Shown: positions 10,200 through 20,170 of the stretch, piece after piece
Layout: every line of letters starts with the position of its first letter
Position numbering within the stretch: the stretch's first letter is position 1
From: Alitta virens
Lineage: Eukaryota; Annelida; Polychaeta; Phyllodocida; Nereididae
Reading direction: 5' to 3'
Assembly: GCA_932294295.1 (NCBI GenBank)
Contig: OW028576.1
Coordinates: forward strand, 43,192,247-43,256,246
Length of the DNA: 64,000 bases
The notes under the pieces: model-generated
The model's input: only the letters and a program-made list of their open reading frames with translations
Databases searched by the model: none
Told to the model about the DNA's origin: nothing
Program-made: the position numbers and the translations under genes

Positions 10200-10597
10200 T
10201 CTTTTTCATAGTATGACTTACAAGCAAAGGTCTCTTTTTATAATTACTAACACTATGGATGGTGCAAGTGGTCAATTTGCAGACAGTTGTGCAGTGTTGT
10301 GGGTAGCTAGGCAAGAGTATATTTTGACATGTACCTGCAACTAATACCCTTTAGTCTGTACAAAATAGATCAATTCAATATTATTTTGCATGTCTAGACT
10401 ACGTTAACCAATTCTGATACAGTCTCTTTTTTTTCTTGTTACATGATGCGTCACAATTATATAGGTCAGCAAGTTTTCAGCATGTATAGCAATAATATGA
10501 TCTGTGATTACACTCTGCCAAGCCTAAGTTTAGCATTGTACAGAACTATCAAATAAATGCTAGGCCTACATATTATTTATGAGACCAAACACAATTC

Positions 10598-10895
10598 ATC
10601 TAAAAATAGCTCATTTTGGGAATATCCTATATTTAGCAACTGGTAACAAGAGATAGAAACTATTTTCTTATTAAGATATATTTACCTTTTGGGGATTCCA
10701 GATCCTACAAAGTAATCTGTGTCAGACGTTGACAATGTTGCAATAAACAATTTGGTAGACTGAAAGGAAGGTAAAACTTGTGACGAGCAACAGTTGATAG
10801 CTAGCTACAGAATTGTGATAACAGCAATATCCAGCAGATGGCACTGACAGGTGAAAAGCTCCCCCTTCTGAGAAATAATGAAATATTTCATATCT
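10598..10895 (-). promoter_or_regulatory. ~300 bp unit with exon-like segment and CTCF-like motif (1 of 3)
   Basis: This is the first of three diverged copies; the others start at 13828 and 23111. On the minus strand an acceptor (CCTTTCAG) and a donor (AAAAG|GTAAAT) bound a 74-nt open segment, 10759-10686, that reads TKLFIATLSTSDTDYFVG. The segment would splice toward the BTB exon of copy A, but its open frame does not match the phase of that exon. It may therefore be a 5' UTR exon. About 70 bp upstream of it, CCAGCAGATGGCAC (10831-10844) fits the CTCF core CCASYAGRKGGCRS at all 14 positions. Function as a first exon or an insulator is inference. Confidence 0.45.
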
Positions 10896-10899
10896 TTTA

Positions 10900-11650
10900 G
10901 TTTCTGAGATATTGGCAAATATTTCAAAATATTCACAATATATGAAACTAAATTAAAAAAAAAGTTTGTCAAGCGGACACCTACGTGGTTACAAGGTCAT
11001 TTACGTCTGGCGTTGATGTAGAAATATGGTTAAGGCTTGGAGGCCGACATATGTTACGGCATAATGTCTTTTTCTATCATAAACTGAGTGATGGAAAAAA
11101 TTGGAATAAGAAAAGTGGCAGACATCAGTGTTAGAATAACTGAACTGAGCACTGAATAAGCAATGAGAACTGAAAGGGTGAGGAGATTTATAATTTTCTA
11201 AAATTATGTATATTTCTATAAAAATTGTATTATTGACTGCTACCAAATTTCCTTGCTAACAGGAGCTGACCTTAATCCCACCAATATATGAAAAACTCCT
11301 TTATAACCGTGGAATGATATTTATATCAGAAAACTGTTACATTTAGGGATAAAAAAGAATATAATTCAATCTCACACATAATAGATCATTTTATGTAGTA
11401 TCGATTTTTTAAAAAAGAAATTGAAACTTTATTTATTGAACTCTTATAATTAAATGCTTCGAGGATTGTATTAGGATGTAATACTGGTTATATATAATTA
11501 AAACAATTATATGTACTATTATTCACTATGTATATATAGAAACATTTTTATATTGTGTTGCAAATAATTTTTTCTTTCTTTTTATGCATAGATTGTAGAT
11601 GGTGTGCTTTTATTGTCGTCATAATCATCTTCACCATAATTTGTATTCAA
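10900..11650. other. No feature recognised
   Basis: AT-rich sequence without a supportable exon or repeat. Confidence 0.4.
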
Positions 11651-11654
11651 TGCA

Positions 11655-12005
11655 TCTAATCATTACTTCTGTCACTAACAGCATTATATTTGCAATTGAC
11701 TGGCCTGTTCAAGTTTGAGCATTTCTCAACTTTTTGAACCGCTTAGATATAGAAATACTATCACCTAGTCATTACATCAGCCACATAACAGCATAACCAC
11801 AACATTTACACACAACTGAACGGCCTGTTAATCATTTGGCTAATTCCTGTCAAAAATCTGAAATTCTGTTATCTCATCATAACATCTGCCATAGTCTGAC
11901 CCATACATTTAAAATTTACTGGCCTATTAATATTTGAGTCGTTGGCAAATGTTTGCAAAAATCTCAAAATCTCATTATTACATCTGCCACAGAGAGCATG
12001 ACTTA
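11655..12005. repeat. Degenerate tandem repeat, ~100-115 bp units
   Basis: About four diverged units share a TCATTACATCTGCCAC-like start, AGCAT, a CTGGCCTGTTAAT-like centre and a TTTGAG..TTTCTCA-like end. Units begin near 11660, 11773, 11876 and 11971. Divergence indicates an old array. Confidence 0.55.
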
Positions 12006-12059
12006 TAAACATCAGCAACTGATGGTGCCACCATTACAGCTAATGCTTAGGTGGTTTCC

Positions 12060-12173
12060 TGATGGACCTATATTTATAACAGATTACAATTCATAGTTAA
12101 CATCATGTAATTGTCCTACTGTATAATAATTTTTGTACCATTCCATCAAAATAAAGTATCTATCTATCTATCA
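12060..12173 (+). mobile_element. Probable LINE 3' tail with (TATC)n end
   Basis: A sequence ending in CATCAAAATAAAGTATCTATC plus further TATC units looks like the 3' terminus of a CR1/L2-type non-LTR element, which ends in a short tandem repeat instead of poly-A. A similar tail in the other orientation occurs at 22755. Confidence 0.45.
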
Positions 12174-12239
12174 TGTTCAAATTTGAGTCTTTCTCGTCTT
12201 ATAAAAATCCAGGAGTCTATCATCTCATCATTATATCTA

Positions 12240-13035
12240 AGAGAGTGAAAATTTTAAGAACAAATGACAAGAAATTGCCTGCATAAAATAGTTGTGATAT
12301 ATATGTTTCAATTTTAAATTTCCTACCTGGTTCTGCTGTTTTATATTTGCACATCTTAAGTTTCTACTGATTTATAAATTTGGAGAAATCCTATGCAATT
12401 CATATATATATCATACCAGACTTTTGAGTGAGAGCCCATCAAAAAGAAAAAAAGGTGTCCTGAACGTTATACTTAATTGTCAATGCTCTGAAATCGTCTG
12501 CCCCAGCCTATAAACTAAACAATCCTTTCACAAAATAATCAAATCAAAGGACTGAGGCACCAGTGTACTTGTGTTATAGGCCAATTAGAACAATATTATG
12601 ATGAATTTGTAGCTTCTAGAAGTAGGATATTAACTGATTGTTGAATAGTATTAAATTTTATAAAATAAAACAGATTCATGAGCATTAACATATAGACAAA
12701 AGAAAACTTACAATAGCATTAATAAGAAAATTGCAGTTTAAGTTATGAGTTTTATGAAGCATTAACTTACAAAGCCCTCAAAATCTAATGCCTAGGGCAT
12801 GTCAAACTTTGGCTTCATTTTTTGCACAAGGCCTTATGGAAATAAGTTTGATTTGATTCATGCTAGTGACATGCGTTGGCTAGTGCAGTTTGAGTTCATA
12901 GGTTTTTCAACTTCAGTTCATGGAGTAATGAATCAGCCTTGTCACAAAGAGACTCAGAATTGTCCAAAAGGCAAATTATCTTTAAAGAACTGCATTGCTA
13001 CTGACAGAGATTGCATCCATTGTAGATAACAAAAC
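12240..13035. other. No feature recognised
   Basis: AT-rich intergenic DNA. A 76-codon plus-strand frame at 12799-13029 has no recognisable motif and I do not call it. Confidence 0.4.
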
Positions 13036-13039
13036 ATAT

Positions 13040-13460
13040 ATTATGTATTTAGTGTCAAACTTAGACTGATTCATAAGCATAGTGCATGACAAATTAATGA
13101 CCTTGTAATATGATATCATTGGTTTGTGCAACCCATCATTTCACTACTCCATAATAGACAACCCAACTGGTCAATTCATAATATATCAATATGACTTGGA
13201 AGTTTTAACATCTAATGACACTGCTAATGACCGAGCTACATGTTATGATATGTGGCATATATTTAGTGTCAAACTTAGACTGATTCATCGGTCCTTACAT
13301 CCTTACATGATCGAAATAATGTGGAAACACGGGCAGTTCAAAGGTTCCATGTGATCATAGTGCATGACAAATTTAATGACCTTGTAACATGATATCATTG
13401 GTTCGTTCAACCAATCATTTCATCACTCTGTGATGGACAAGTTTTAACATCTAATGTTCT
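13040..13460. repeat. Imperfect direct duplication, ~200 bp
   Basis: The block with TTTAGTGTCAAACTTAGACT, catagtgcatgacaaatt and cttgtaa.atgatatcattggtt appears at about 13048-13160 and again at about 13261-13440. The second copy is interrupted by extra sequence (about 13285-13357). Local tandem duplication. Confidence 0.75.
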
Positions 13461-13827
13461 TGCAAACTTTCAGTGAAACTACATTTACAAATATTAAGAT
13501 TTATTTAAGTCATTCTTCAAACAGATGAGTAGACCAGGCATTTGGCATAATAATATTTCCAACATATAGCTTTTGCCTTATCAAATTACATGTAGGGCCT
13601 ACTTCATATTTTCTTCAATGCATATAAAGTGAAAATTTCAAATTTGAATTTTTTTTAATAAATTGCTGAAACCAATAGGAAACAAATGATTGTACAATGT
13701 AATGATTTTTGTTGCATGGTTTTATTTAGCCTGAATTGTTATACCACAAAAATACAATTTTTCCTACACTGTAGCTACTCATCTATATTTCATGCTCTAA
13801 TAACTTTTTATGACATCACTCAATGAT

Positions 13828-14125
13828 CTAAAAATAGCTCATTTTGGGAATACCCTATTCATAGCAACTGTGTTAACCAGATAGAAATTCTATATTAAAA
13901 GAGAAATGAAAGCAACTTTTTACCTGTTGGAACCCAAAATAGATCCAGATAACTTCTGTATGTCAGATATTTCGAAAAGATATATATTGTCCCTAGAGAT
14001 TGGCTGCAAAGACAAGTCGATAACACACACACACAAGAATTAGTCTCTCCCAGATGATTTTGTTAACAGCAATATCCAGCAGGTGGTGCTGGGGTGTAAA
14101 GAGCTCCATCTGTTGATATGTCTAC
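13828..14125 (-). promoter_or_regulatory. ~300 bp unit with exon-like segment and CTCF-like motif (2 of 3)
   Basis: Here the exon-like segment is 14003-13924 (80 nt) between TTTGCAG and CAACAG|GTAAAA on the minus strand. It reads NIYLFEISDIQKLSGSILGS. Its length differs from the copy at 10686-10759 by 6 nt, a multiple of three. The motif CCAGCAGGTGGTGC (14076-14089) fits the CTCF core at 13 of 14 positions. No BTB exon follows within this interval, so the unit is either an alternative first exon of copy A or the relic of a third gene copy. Confidence 0.42.
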
Positions 14126-14149
14126 ATGTCCATCAGGATCATTGACATT

Positions 14150-14660
14150 GCTAAGTTATACTCCACTTAGACTGTTTTCCTATTTTTCTAAGCCGGCAAT
14201 AACCAACAAAAATGTTAGTAATTCCCTGAAAACCTGATTGTTTAGGTAATTAAGGCAGTAAAAACAAACAAATAACTAAATATACCTGATGGCATTATAT
14301 CCCTCATAGTCAGGAGTTGAGTAGCAGCTAATAAAAATGTTTTGCTTTGGCGTCGGAATATAACCAACTAATATTAGTTAACCTCCAATTTGGTATATAA
14401 CTAATACTTATACTCCACCAAGGTTTACTATTGTTCTAAGTGGGATATAATAATGAAAATATTAGTTAACTCCCTCCTGAGTGAAAAATGTACTTTAATT
14501 GCTTAATAATAGTAGCAAAACAAATCAAATGATAAATAAATTAGCAAATATGTTTAATGGAGTATAAGTTATATCACTAATAATCATGAGTTGACTAAAA
14601 TTTGTTATTGAGTAAATGCCTTTGCATTTTAACCAAACTGTTAGTTAACTCCCTCCTACT
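14150..14660 (+). repeat. Dispersed repeat, member 2, with fragments
   Basis: 14390-14625 is the inverted relative of 8770-9052. Degraded pieces of the same family with tatactccact, aaccaac..aatgttagt and gttaactccctcct lie on both sides (14156-14240, 14300-14390 and 14640-14665), so copies have nested or been rearranged here. Confidence 0.55.
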
Positions 14661-14669
14661 CAGGATATG

Positions 14670-15205
14670 GCTATTATGATGCATTATGTATATTCAAATT
14701 GACCACTTTACTGAATTATCATATCTGATATGCATAGAATTAGATATTCCAAGGAACGATTGTCTCTTCTAAATTAAAAAACTATGTGCAATGGACATGT
14801 CCTAAGCAAACTTCATTCTGAGTTTCTGATTAGACATATTAAAAGCTATATCGTAAATTATAGCTTCAGTGAATGATGCAAAACTATACCCAGGCCGCTA
14901 TATACACGGTTGATCTGATAAGACATTTGAAGCAAAGATAAACAGGTCAAAAGTTATTCATTTCTCACCAACTGGATTTTATGTGATTCTTGCAGCAAGA
15001 TAACATAGATAACTTTCCGTACCCTCCTCACCCAACCTTTTTTTTATGCAGATTGCTCAGTTTTTGTTATCAAGGTGACTATGACATTTTAAAGCTAATT
15101 AAATGTGTACAAAAGTGACATCAAAACGAATATATAAAAGTTAATTCCCCAAGTACCACAGGTGTCAGCCGTTATTTAAATATTCAGTATTTAACTTAAT
15201 AATAA
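14670..15205. other. No feature recognised
   Basis: AT-rich sequence, nothing supportable. Confidence 0.4.
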
Positions 15206-15212
15206 AAAGGAG

Positions 15213-15430
15213 ACACCGAGACGGCCTCTGTTTGGCTGGACAGTAGCAGACTTTAAAGAGTGGTGGTGGTGGAATAGGGCTTTACGTTCTGTATCTCTTC
15301 ACCTGATGGGCTTAACAGAACAGGCAGGAAACATGGCAATGAGATGAAGGATGAAACAGCCATCCAACTAAGGCTCACCCAGGATTTGAACCCAGGACCC
15401 AGTAGCTGGAAGTCACACACTACTACATTT
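15213..15430 (-). mobile_element. tRNA-derived SINE candidate
   Basis: On the minus strand GGTTCAAATCC (15392-15382) is an exact pol III B-box within a tRNA T-arm-like context (CCTGGGTTCAAATCCTGGG). It is followed by a conserved-looking body with GTAAAGCCCTATTCCACCACC. No good A-box is seen upstream and no intact tRNA fold is present, so it is not a tRNA gene. Layout fits a 5'-truncated SINE with a central domain. Confidence 0.55.
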
Positions 15431-15431
15431 A

Positions 15432-15915
15432 AAATGGTGCTTGCCTATGTTTTTAATGCCATTTTTACCGAAAAATAAGTCAGCTTTAACCAATAAGTTA
15501 GTCAGCCTTAGTCAATCACATTTAAATGTTTCTAAGTTAGTCATTAATAATTATGTCTTATGAAATTCACAACATACACTAAGGCTGGCTGAAAATTTAG
15601 CTAGTTTACTAAGCGAACTTTTATTACAATGGTATTTTATTTCATAACTTTCATACTTACTGTTTATGTTAATTTTCATAATATGATTTAAATTTGTGTT
15701 AAATGAAACGGAACATTGCATCAATGCATTTTATACAAGCGAAGATTTTCCTAAAAAGATTTCTAGCTTCCTACAAAAAGATATCTAGCTTACTACAAAC
15801 ATTGACTGTTTTTAGATACTAAATGTAGAAAAGTAAATGAAATGTAAGAAAATATGTACAAACAGTTTCTAGCCAATATATATAAGCTCAGTCTGGCGTC
15901 CAAATATTATTTGTA
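15432..15915. other. No feature recognised
   Basis: AT-rich sequence with a short local duplication (AGATTTCTAGCTTCCTACAA at 15758 and a similar phrase at 15781). Confidence 0.4.
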
Positions 15916-15919
15916 CATA

Positions 15920-17192
15920 GTAGGGGAAAGTAAGGAGAACTGGGTGGGCGGGAGAACTGGGCCACCCTCCCTACAGCCAAAAGTAAAATTGGTATTACCC
16001 TGAAATCTGGTAACATTACTCCAAAGTGATCTTAAGTGCATGTCTGAAAGCAGTGAACCAAATAAAATATTAATTTTTCTGATAACTTTTAAAGCGAAAT
16101 TTTTGTATTTGGTGTCAGTGAGTAAAATTTCCACTTTGTATGCAGTTGTTCATTAACAAAAACTGATAGAGTATATATTAGAAATAAACATATTGTTATA
16201 ATCAGCCCATAATCAGAGTAAAATCATGTAACTGACATGTTGTTCTTGCCATGTGAAAAAATATGATTGCCATTTCTCTTAAGCAACAGCTTTGGGGAGA
16301 ACTGGGCCACCTCGGTAGGGGAGAACTGGGCCCCTGTCCTAGGGCTCCCTCTGTTTTAAAATACAGTCAATATTTTTGATAAAGAAATTATAATCCACCT
16401 GGCATTAGAAATTATGCTGAAACACTAGTTTACCCGTAGAAAATGAAAGGAATAACCATAATCTAGTATGTCACGTTTACTTATGGCTTACAATGCAAGT
16501 TGCTTGCACTTTCAGAGTTTAAATTATTCAAATATAAATTGAGCAGGCATATTTACCCTACATTAAATTATTCAAATGTCTATATAACAGTGATTTACTG
16601 TTGTATTACAGCTAAAGTTAAGTAAGCCTACATGCTACATTTGTTGCAATTACATTAAAAAAATCCTTAAATACTGCAAAATTTCCAATGGATCTTTGAT
16701 TAGACTCACAGAATTATATTTCATACGTTAAATTAATCAATTTTAACCATGGGAATGCTGTATTCACACTTGTATGTGAAATGAACCTGAAATGAATGTA
16801 ATTTTAAAAAGAGAATTTTTTTGGGCTTTTTTAAGCTAGATTTTTATTAACTCTCTGTTCTTTTAATGCAATAATGTTTGATAAACCTTTGAAAACATTA
16901 ATAATTTTTTTAGTATTTCAGTTTCCTATTAACTGACAGGAGGGACCCAGTTCTCCTGCCCCCATGGTCCAGTTCTCCTTGACTGGAGGGAGAACTGGGC
17001 TACTTTTTTTCTGAAATATAATTTTCTCTTTATACGAGAAATAGTTGAGAATTCTTTCAAAAAGGCACCTAATATTATTAGAGGAATGCTTATAGTATAA
17101 TTTAGAAAGGAAAAAAGTGACTTTGCTTTATTATTTGAATCGGTAAAAATCTAAAAGTGATAAATGGCCCAGTTCTCCTTACTTTTCCCTAC
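15920..17192. mobile_element. Non-autonomous DNA element with inverted ends
   Basis: The left end GTAGGGGAAAGTAAGGAGAA is mirrored at 17166-17192 (GTAGGGAAAAGTAAGGAGAA in reverse complement), about 26 bp with one mismatch. The word GGAGAACTGGG recurs inside in both orientations (15932, 15950, 16295, 16318, and inverted near 16949, 16969 and 17167). No transposase frame is present over 1.27 kb. A target-site duplication is not clear. Confidence 0.65.
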
Positions 17193-17655
17193 ATTTGTTC
17201 AATTGGTCCATCATGATTTCCAAGGGATTTGTGATTTTTCTTGTCAACTGCATTGCTGGAATACAGAAGGTAGTGTAAAATATTTTGTGCCACTCACCAT
17301 TGTAATTTAACAAGATATGTCTGTGTCTCAGTGCTACTGGGTCTGAAGCTCAGTCAGCTTTTATAACCAGCTGCCGGAGGAAAACATTATGATCAGATAA
17401 TAAGGCTTTGAGTCCATGCCATGTTACATATTTACCCCAGGGTGGGTTCTTTTACTTGCCTCAGCATAGACACAGACTGCAAGGCACCACCAGTTTAAGT
17501 TATATGCTACAAATCTTCATGTATACCAGTTAGTTAGCTGCTGTACAAGTGTACATGGGCACTGCATGATGACAAAAATGGTGTGTATTTAGCCAACAAG
17601 ATACTGGTGATCCACCTCACTGCTTTGCTAGCCATGTTCATATATGCTAATCCTA
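17193..17655. other. No feature recognised
   Basis: Sequence between the inverted-end element and the start of duplication copy B. Nothing supportable. Confidence 0.4.
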
Positions 17656-17660
17656 GCAAA

Positions 17661-17880
17661 CTGGAAATTGTCTTCATCAACTCAGATAGGACCGAAGAGT
17701 GGTACAAAACTATTACACAATGGTACAAAACAATTAGAAAATGGCAACATTGTGCTCAACTTGTGGACATGAAGATTTGTACTCTGTCAAATGTCATGTA
17801 CAAATAGTAGATTTTCATGGAAGGTTCTCTGTATTTCCACCAGGTGGCTACGACAGAATACTGCAATTCTATTAACTGAA
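17661..17880 (+). pseudogene. Nucleoredoxin-like exon fragment (copy B)
   Basis: It reads KLEIVFINSDRTEEWYKTIT after a possible acceptor (TCCTAG). The counterpart at 2219 has a stop where this copy stays open for about 37 more codons because of a short internal duplication (ATGGTACAAAAC repeated). No thioredoxin active site is nearby. CCACCAGGTGGC recurs at 17837-17848. Confidence 0.42.
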
Positions 17881-18514
17881 GAAGTTGTCGTCCTTGACTC
17901 TGATTGGCAAAGTGCATCCTAGCAGCATTATTTGTAGTGCATTTTAATGTATATTTGACATCTTATCACTTAGTTGATTTCTGTTATTTCCAAGAAAATT
18001 ATGTTGATGGAATCAGTTAGTTATGACCTACTATTTCTGAAAAGCAAAATGATTAATAAGAGGGGAGGAAAGACTTGTCTCGCTAAATTCAGGGCTGCTC
18101 AGTAAAAAGACTCTATTCAGCCTTATTATGCATTGGCATTTTTTATGTGTACTTGTACATAATCTTCATGTCTCACATGTAACCATTGCACGATTATAAT
18201 AATAATACGTTCAGCAGATTCTTTTACAGAGCATTTTGTGAATTTTTGGCAATGCAACATCATACTTTTACAAATGATGATTTAGAAAAAAAAGGAGGCA
18301 AAGTTGACTAAAAAAGAATGCTTTATTTATTGGAAAACAAGATTATATTTCTCCAATTCATGTTGTAATATGTGCTATTAATGAGGTGATCTCAACTCCA
18401 CACAAAAAAATAATTCCAATTTATTTGACCACTGGATAAAGCATATTCATAAAGTCTTCATGTACATTATAAGACATGATAAAAAGAAATATGAAAATGC
18501 ATTGTATTTTGCAG

Positions 18515-18724
18515 CTTTTTGCAGAAGAACAGGTGATGGGACCGGAGCGTTCATTGACAGATGAAAAGAGAGATTTAAACATCAAACTTTGGAAGAGAAT
18601 CAACGCTTTATCTAACATCAAACTATGGAAGAGAATCTTTTATCCAAGACCAGAACCATGGACCAGTGAAAATCAACCGAGACACCCTCACAAAAGAGTT
18701 CTTAACAAAGAAAACCTGGATTAA
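18515..18724 (+). CDS. Candidate terminal exon, unknown gene (copy B)
   Basis: It begins after TTTTGCAG as LFAEEQVMGPERSLTDE and ends NKENLD-stop, 69 codons. Compared with copy A it has 12 extra residues (an imperfect repeat of NIKLWKR) and lacks two glycines, both as in-frame changes. The downstream sequence again carries AATAAA. Upstream exons are unknown. Confidence 0.4.
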   Translation, partial: LFAEEQVMGPERSLTDEKRDLNIKLWKRINALSNIKLWKRIFYPRPEPWTSENQPRHPHKRVLNKENLD

Positions 18725-18875
18725 TCAGATCGAAGTCCGAGTTACTGCACTGTATATGATCATATACAATTAAACCCAAAGTAATGCAATATCATTTCTT
18801 TAAAGTAAAGTCTAATAAATGTTCAATACTTCCATCACCCTGGATGACAATGAGTTTTGTTTTTCAAATACCGAC

Positions 18876-19197
18876 TGTCGAATTGATACTGCGGTGTATG
18901 TCCATGAGGTATGTGAAATTGACACTGCAGTGTATGTCCGTGAGGTATGTGAAATTGATACTGCAGTGTATGTCCATGGGGTATGTCAAATTGATACTGC
19001 AGTGTATGTCCATGAGGTATGTCAAATTGATACTGCAGTGTATGTCCATGGGGTATGTCAAATTGATACTGCAGTATGTCCATGAGGTATGTCAAATTGA
19101 TACTGCAGTGTATGTCCATGGGGTATGTCAAATTGATACTGCAGTGTATGTCCATGAGGTAGGTCAAATTGATACTGCAGTGTACATTCATGAGCTA
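18876..19197 (+). repeat. 36-bp minisatellite, 9 units (copy B)
   Basis: Same 36-bp unit and same unit number as at 3382. Units 2 and 3 carry GTGAAATTGA in place of GTCAAATTGA. The unit at 19056 is 34 bp, which breaks all long frames and shows that they are not under coding constraint. Confidence 0.95.
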
Positions 19198-20170
19198 TTG
19201 AAGCATACTTTATGAGACAAAGAACTCTATACACAAATGAATTTTTTAACCCACCTATGCATTTTTTTAATTGTCTCTCTTAGAGTGATCAGAGTAACTG
19301 ATAAGCCCACTTGGGCTGGGTAGCCTTGGCGTTTTCCATGAATTAGCTGTTTGTGTAGTAATGTAACCAGTCACTGAAATAAAATTACTACACCTATACC
19401 TACCCATTAAGCTGCATGGCTTGCCTGTCTACAAGTCCGACCGCTCGCGCCATCAATAGTGACATTAATTAGTGGGCGAGCATGCAGCGAGCGTCTACAG
19501 AATCTTATTGAGATCAACCCACATGAGGTTCCGCACAACTAACCCAGGCACTATTGACCTATGGTCCTCAATTTAAAGTTGTTCATTAGCATTTAAGGAA
19601 AACAATAATGCTGAATTTAGGATATTATACATTCTTTATGAAGCAATCCAGAACGCTAAACATAAGCAATTAATGCATTAGAATGTGCGTAGTGATAACA
19701 TGAATGTAGGTTACTTCAGTTTCCAGGGACACTAAAGGGGTTTAATTCTCCCCTACTTGGACAAGTACATTTTGACTAAAAAATTTAGAGCATAAATAAT
19801 AAATAATCACTTTATCTTGCTCTGTGATGAGTATATCTTATAAAGTAGCACTTACAGGGTGCGGCCTAAAAACTTGCACTGGGCTTCTCTTCTTTGTGGA
19901 TAGCTCTAGGTTACTCAAATGTTTATGAGGTCTTTCAAAGTTTAGCCACATTTAGTAAGGGGTATAAGCAATTGGTTATTGTGATATTTTTAACCCAAGC
20001 TGTAGTTACAGCATTTTAACAGATCACTTTACAAGACAATAATAAATGTGTAAGCAAACCAAATTCAGAGAACGTCAGATTATCAAAAAAGTAAATAGCA
20101 TTTTACCCCATCACAGAGTAATTGACGCGAGGCAAATCTCTGCAATCTTTAAACATAATATTATGATATA
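19198..20170. other. Noncoding; deletion junction of copy B
   Basis: Up to about 19800 this follows 3706-4305. After about 17 bp of unmatched sequence (19809-19825) it resumes with TGATGAGTATATCTTATAAA, which corresponds to about 6136. The intervening 1.8 kb of copy A, including the ubiquitin-like exon and the LINE fragment, is absent. From about 19858 the sequence has no visible match. Confidence 0.7.

Noticed and set aside
10686..10759. Exon-like segment as an in-frame N-terminal coding exon of the BTB-BACK gene
   Set aside because: Its open frame leaves two bases, whereas the BTB frame needs one base at the acceptor near 8361, so a direct in-frame join fails. A noncoding 5' exon remains possible.
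12799..13354. Two 76-codon plus-strand frames
   Set aside because: No motif, no splice signals, and the second overlaps an imperfect direct duplication.
15382..15392. tRNA gene at the B-box
   Set aside because: No acceptor, D or anticodon arm can be folded around it. A SINE fragment fits better.
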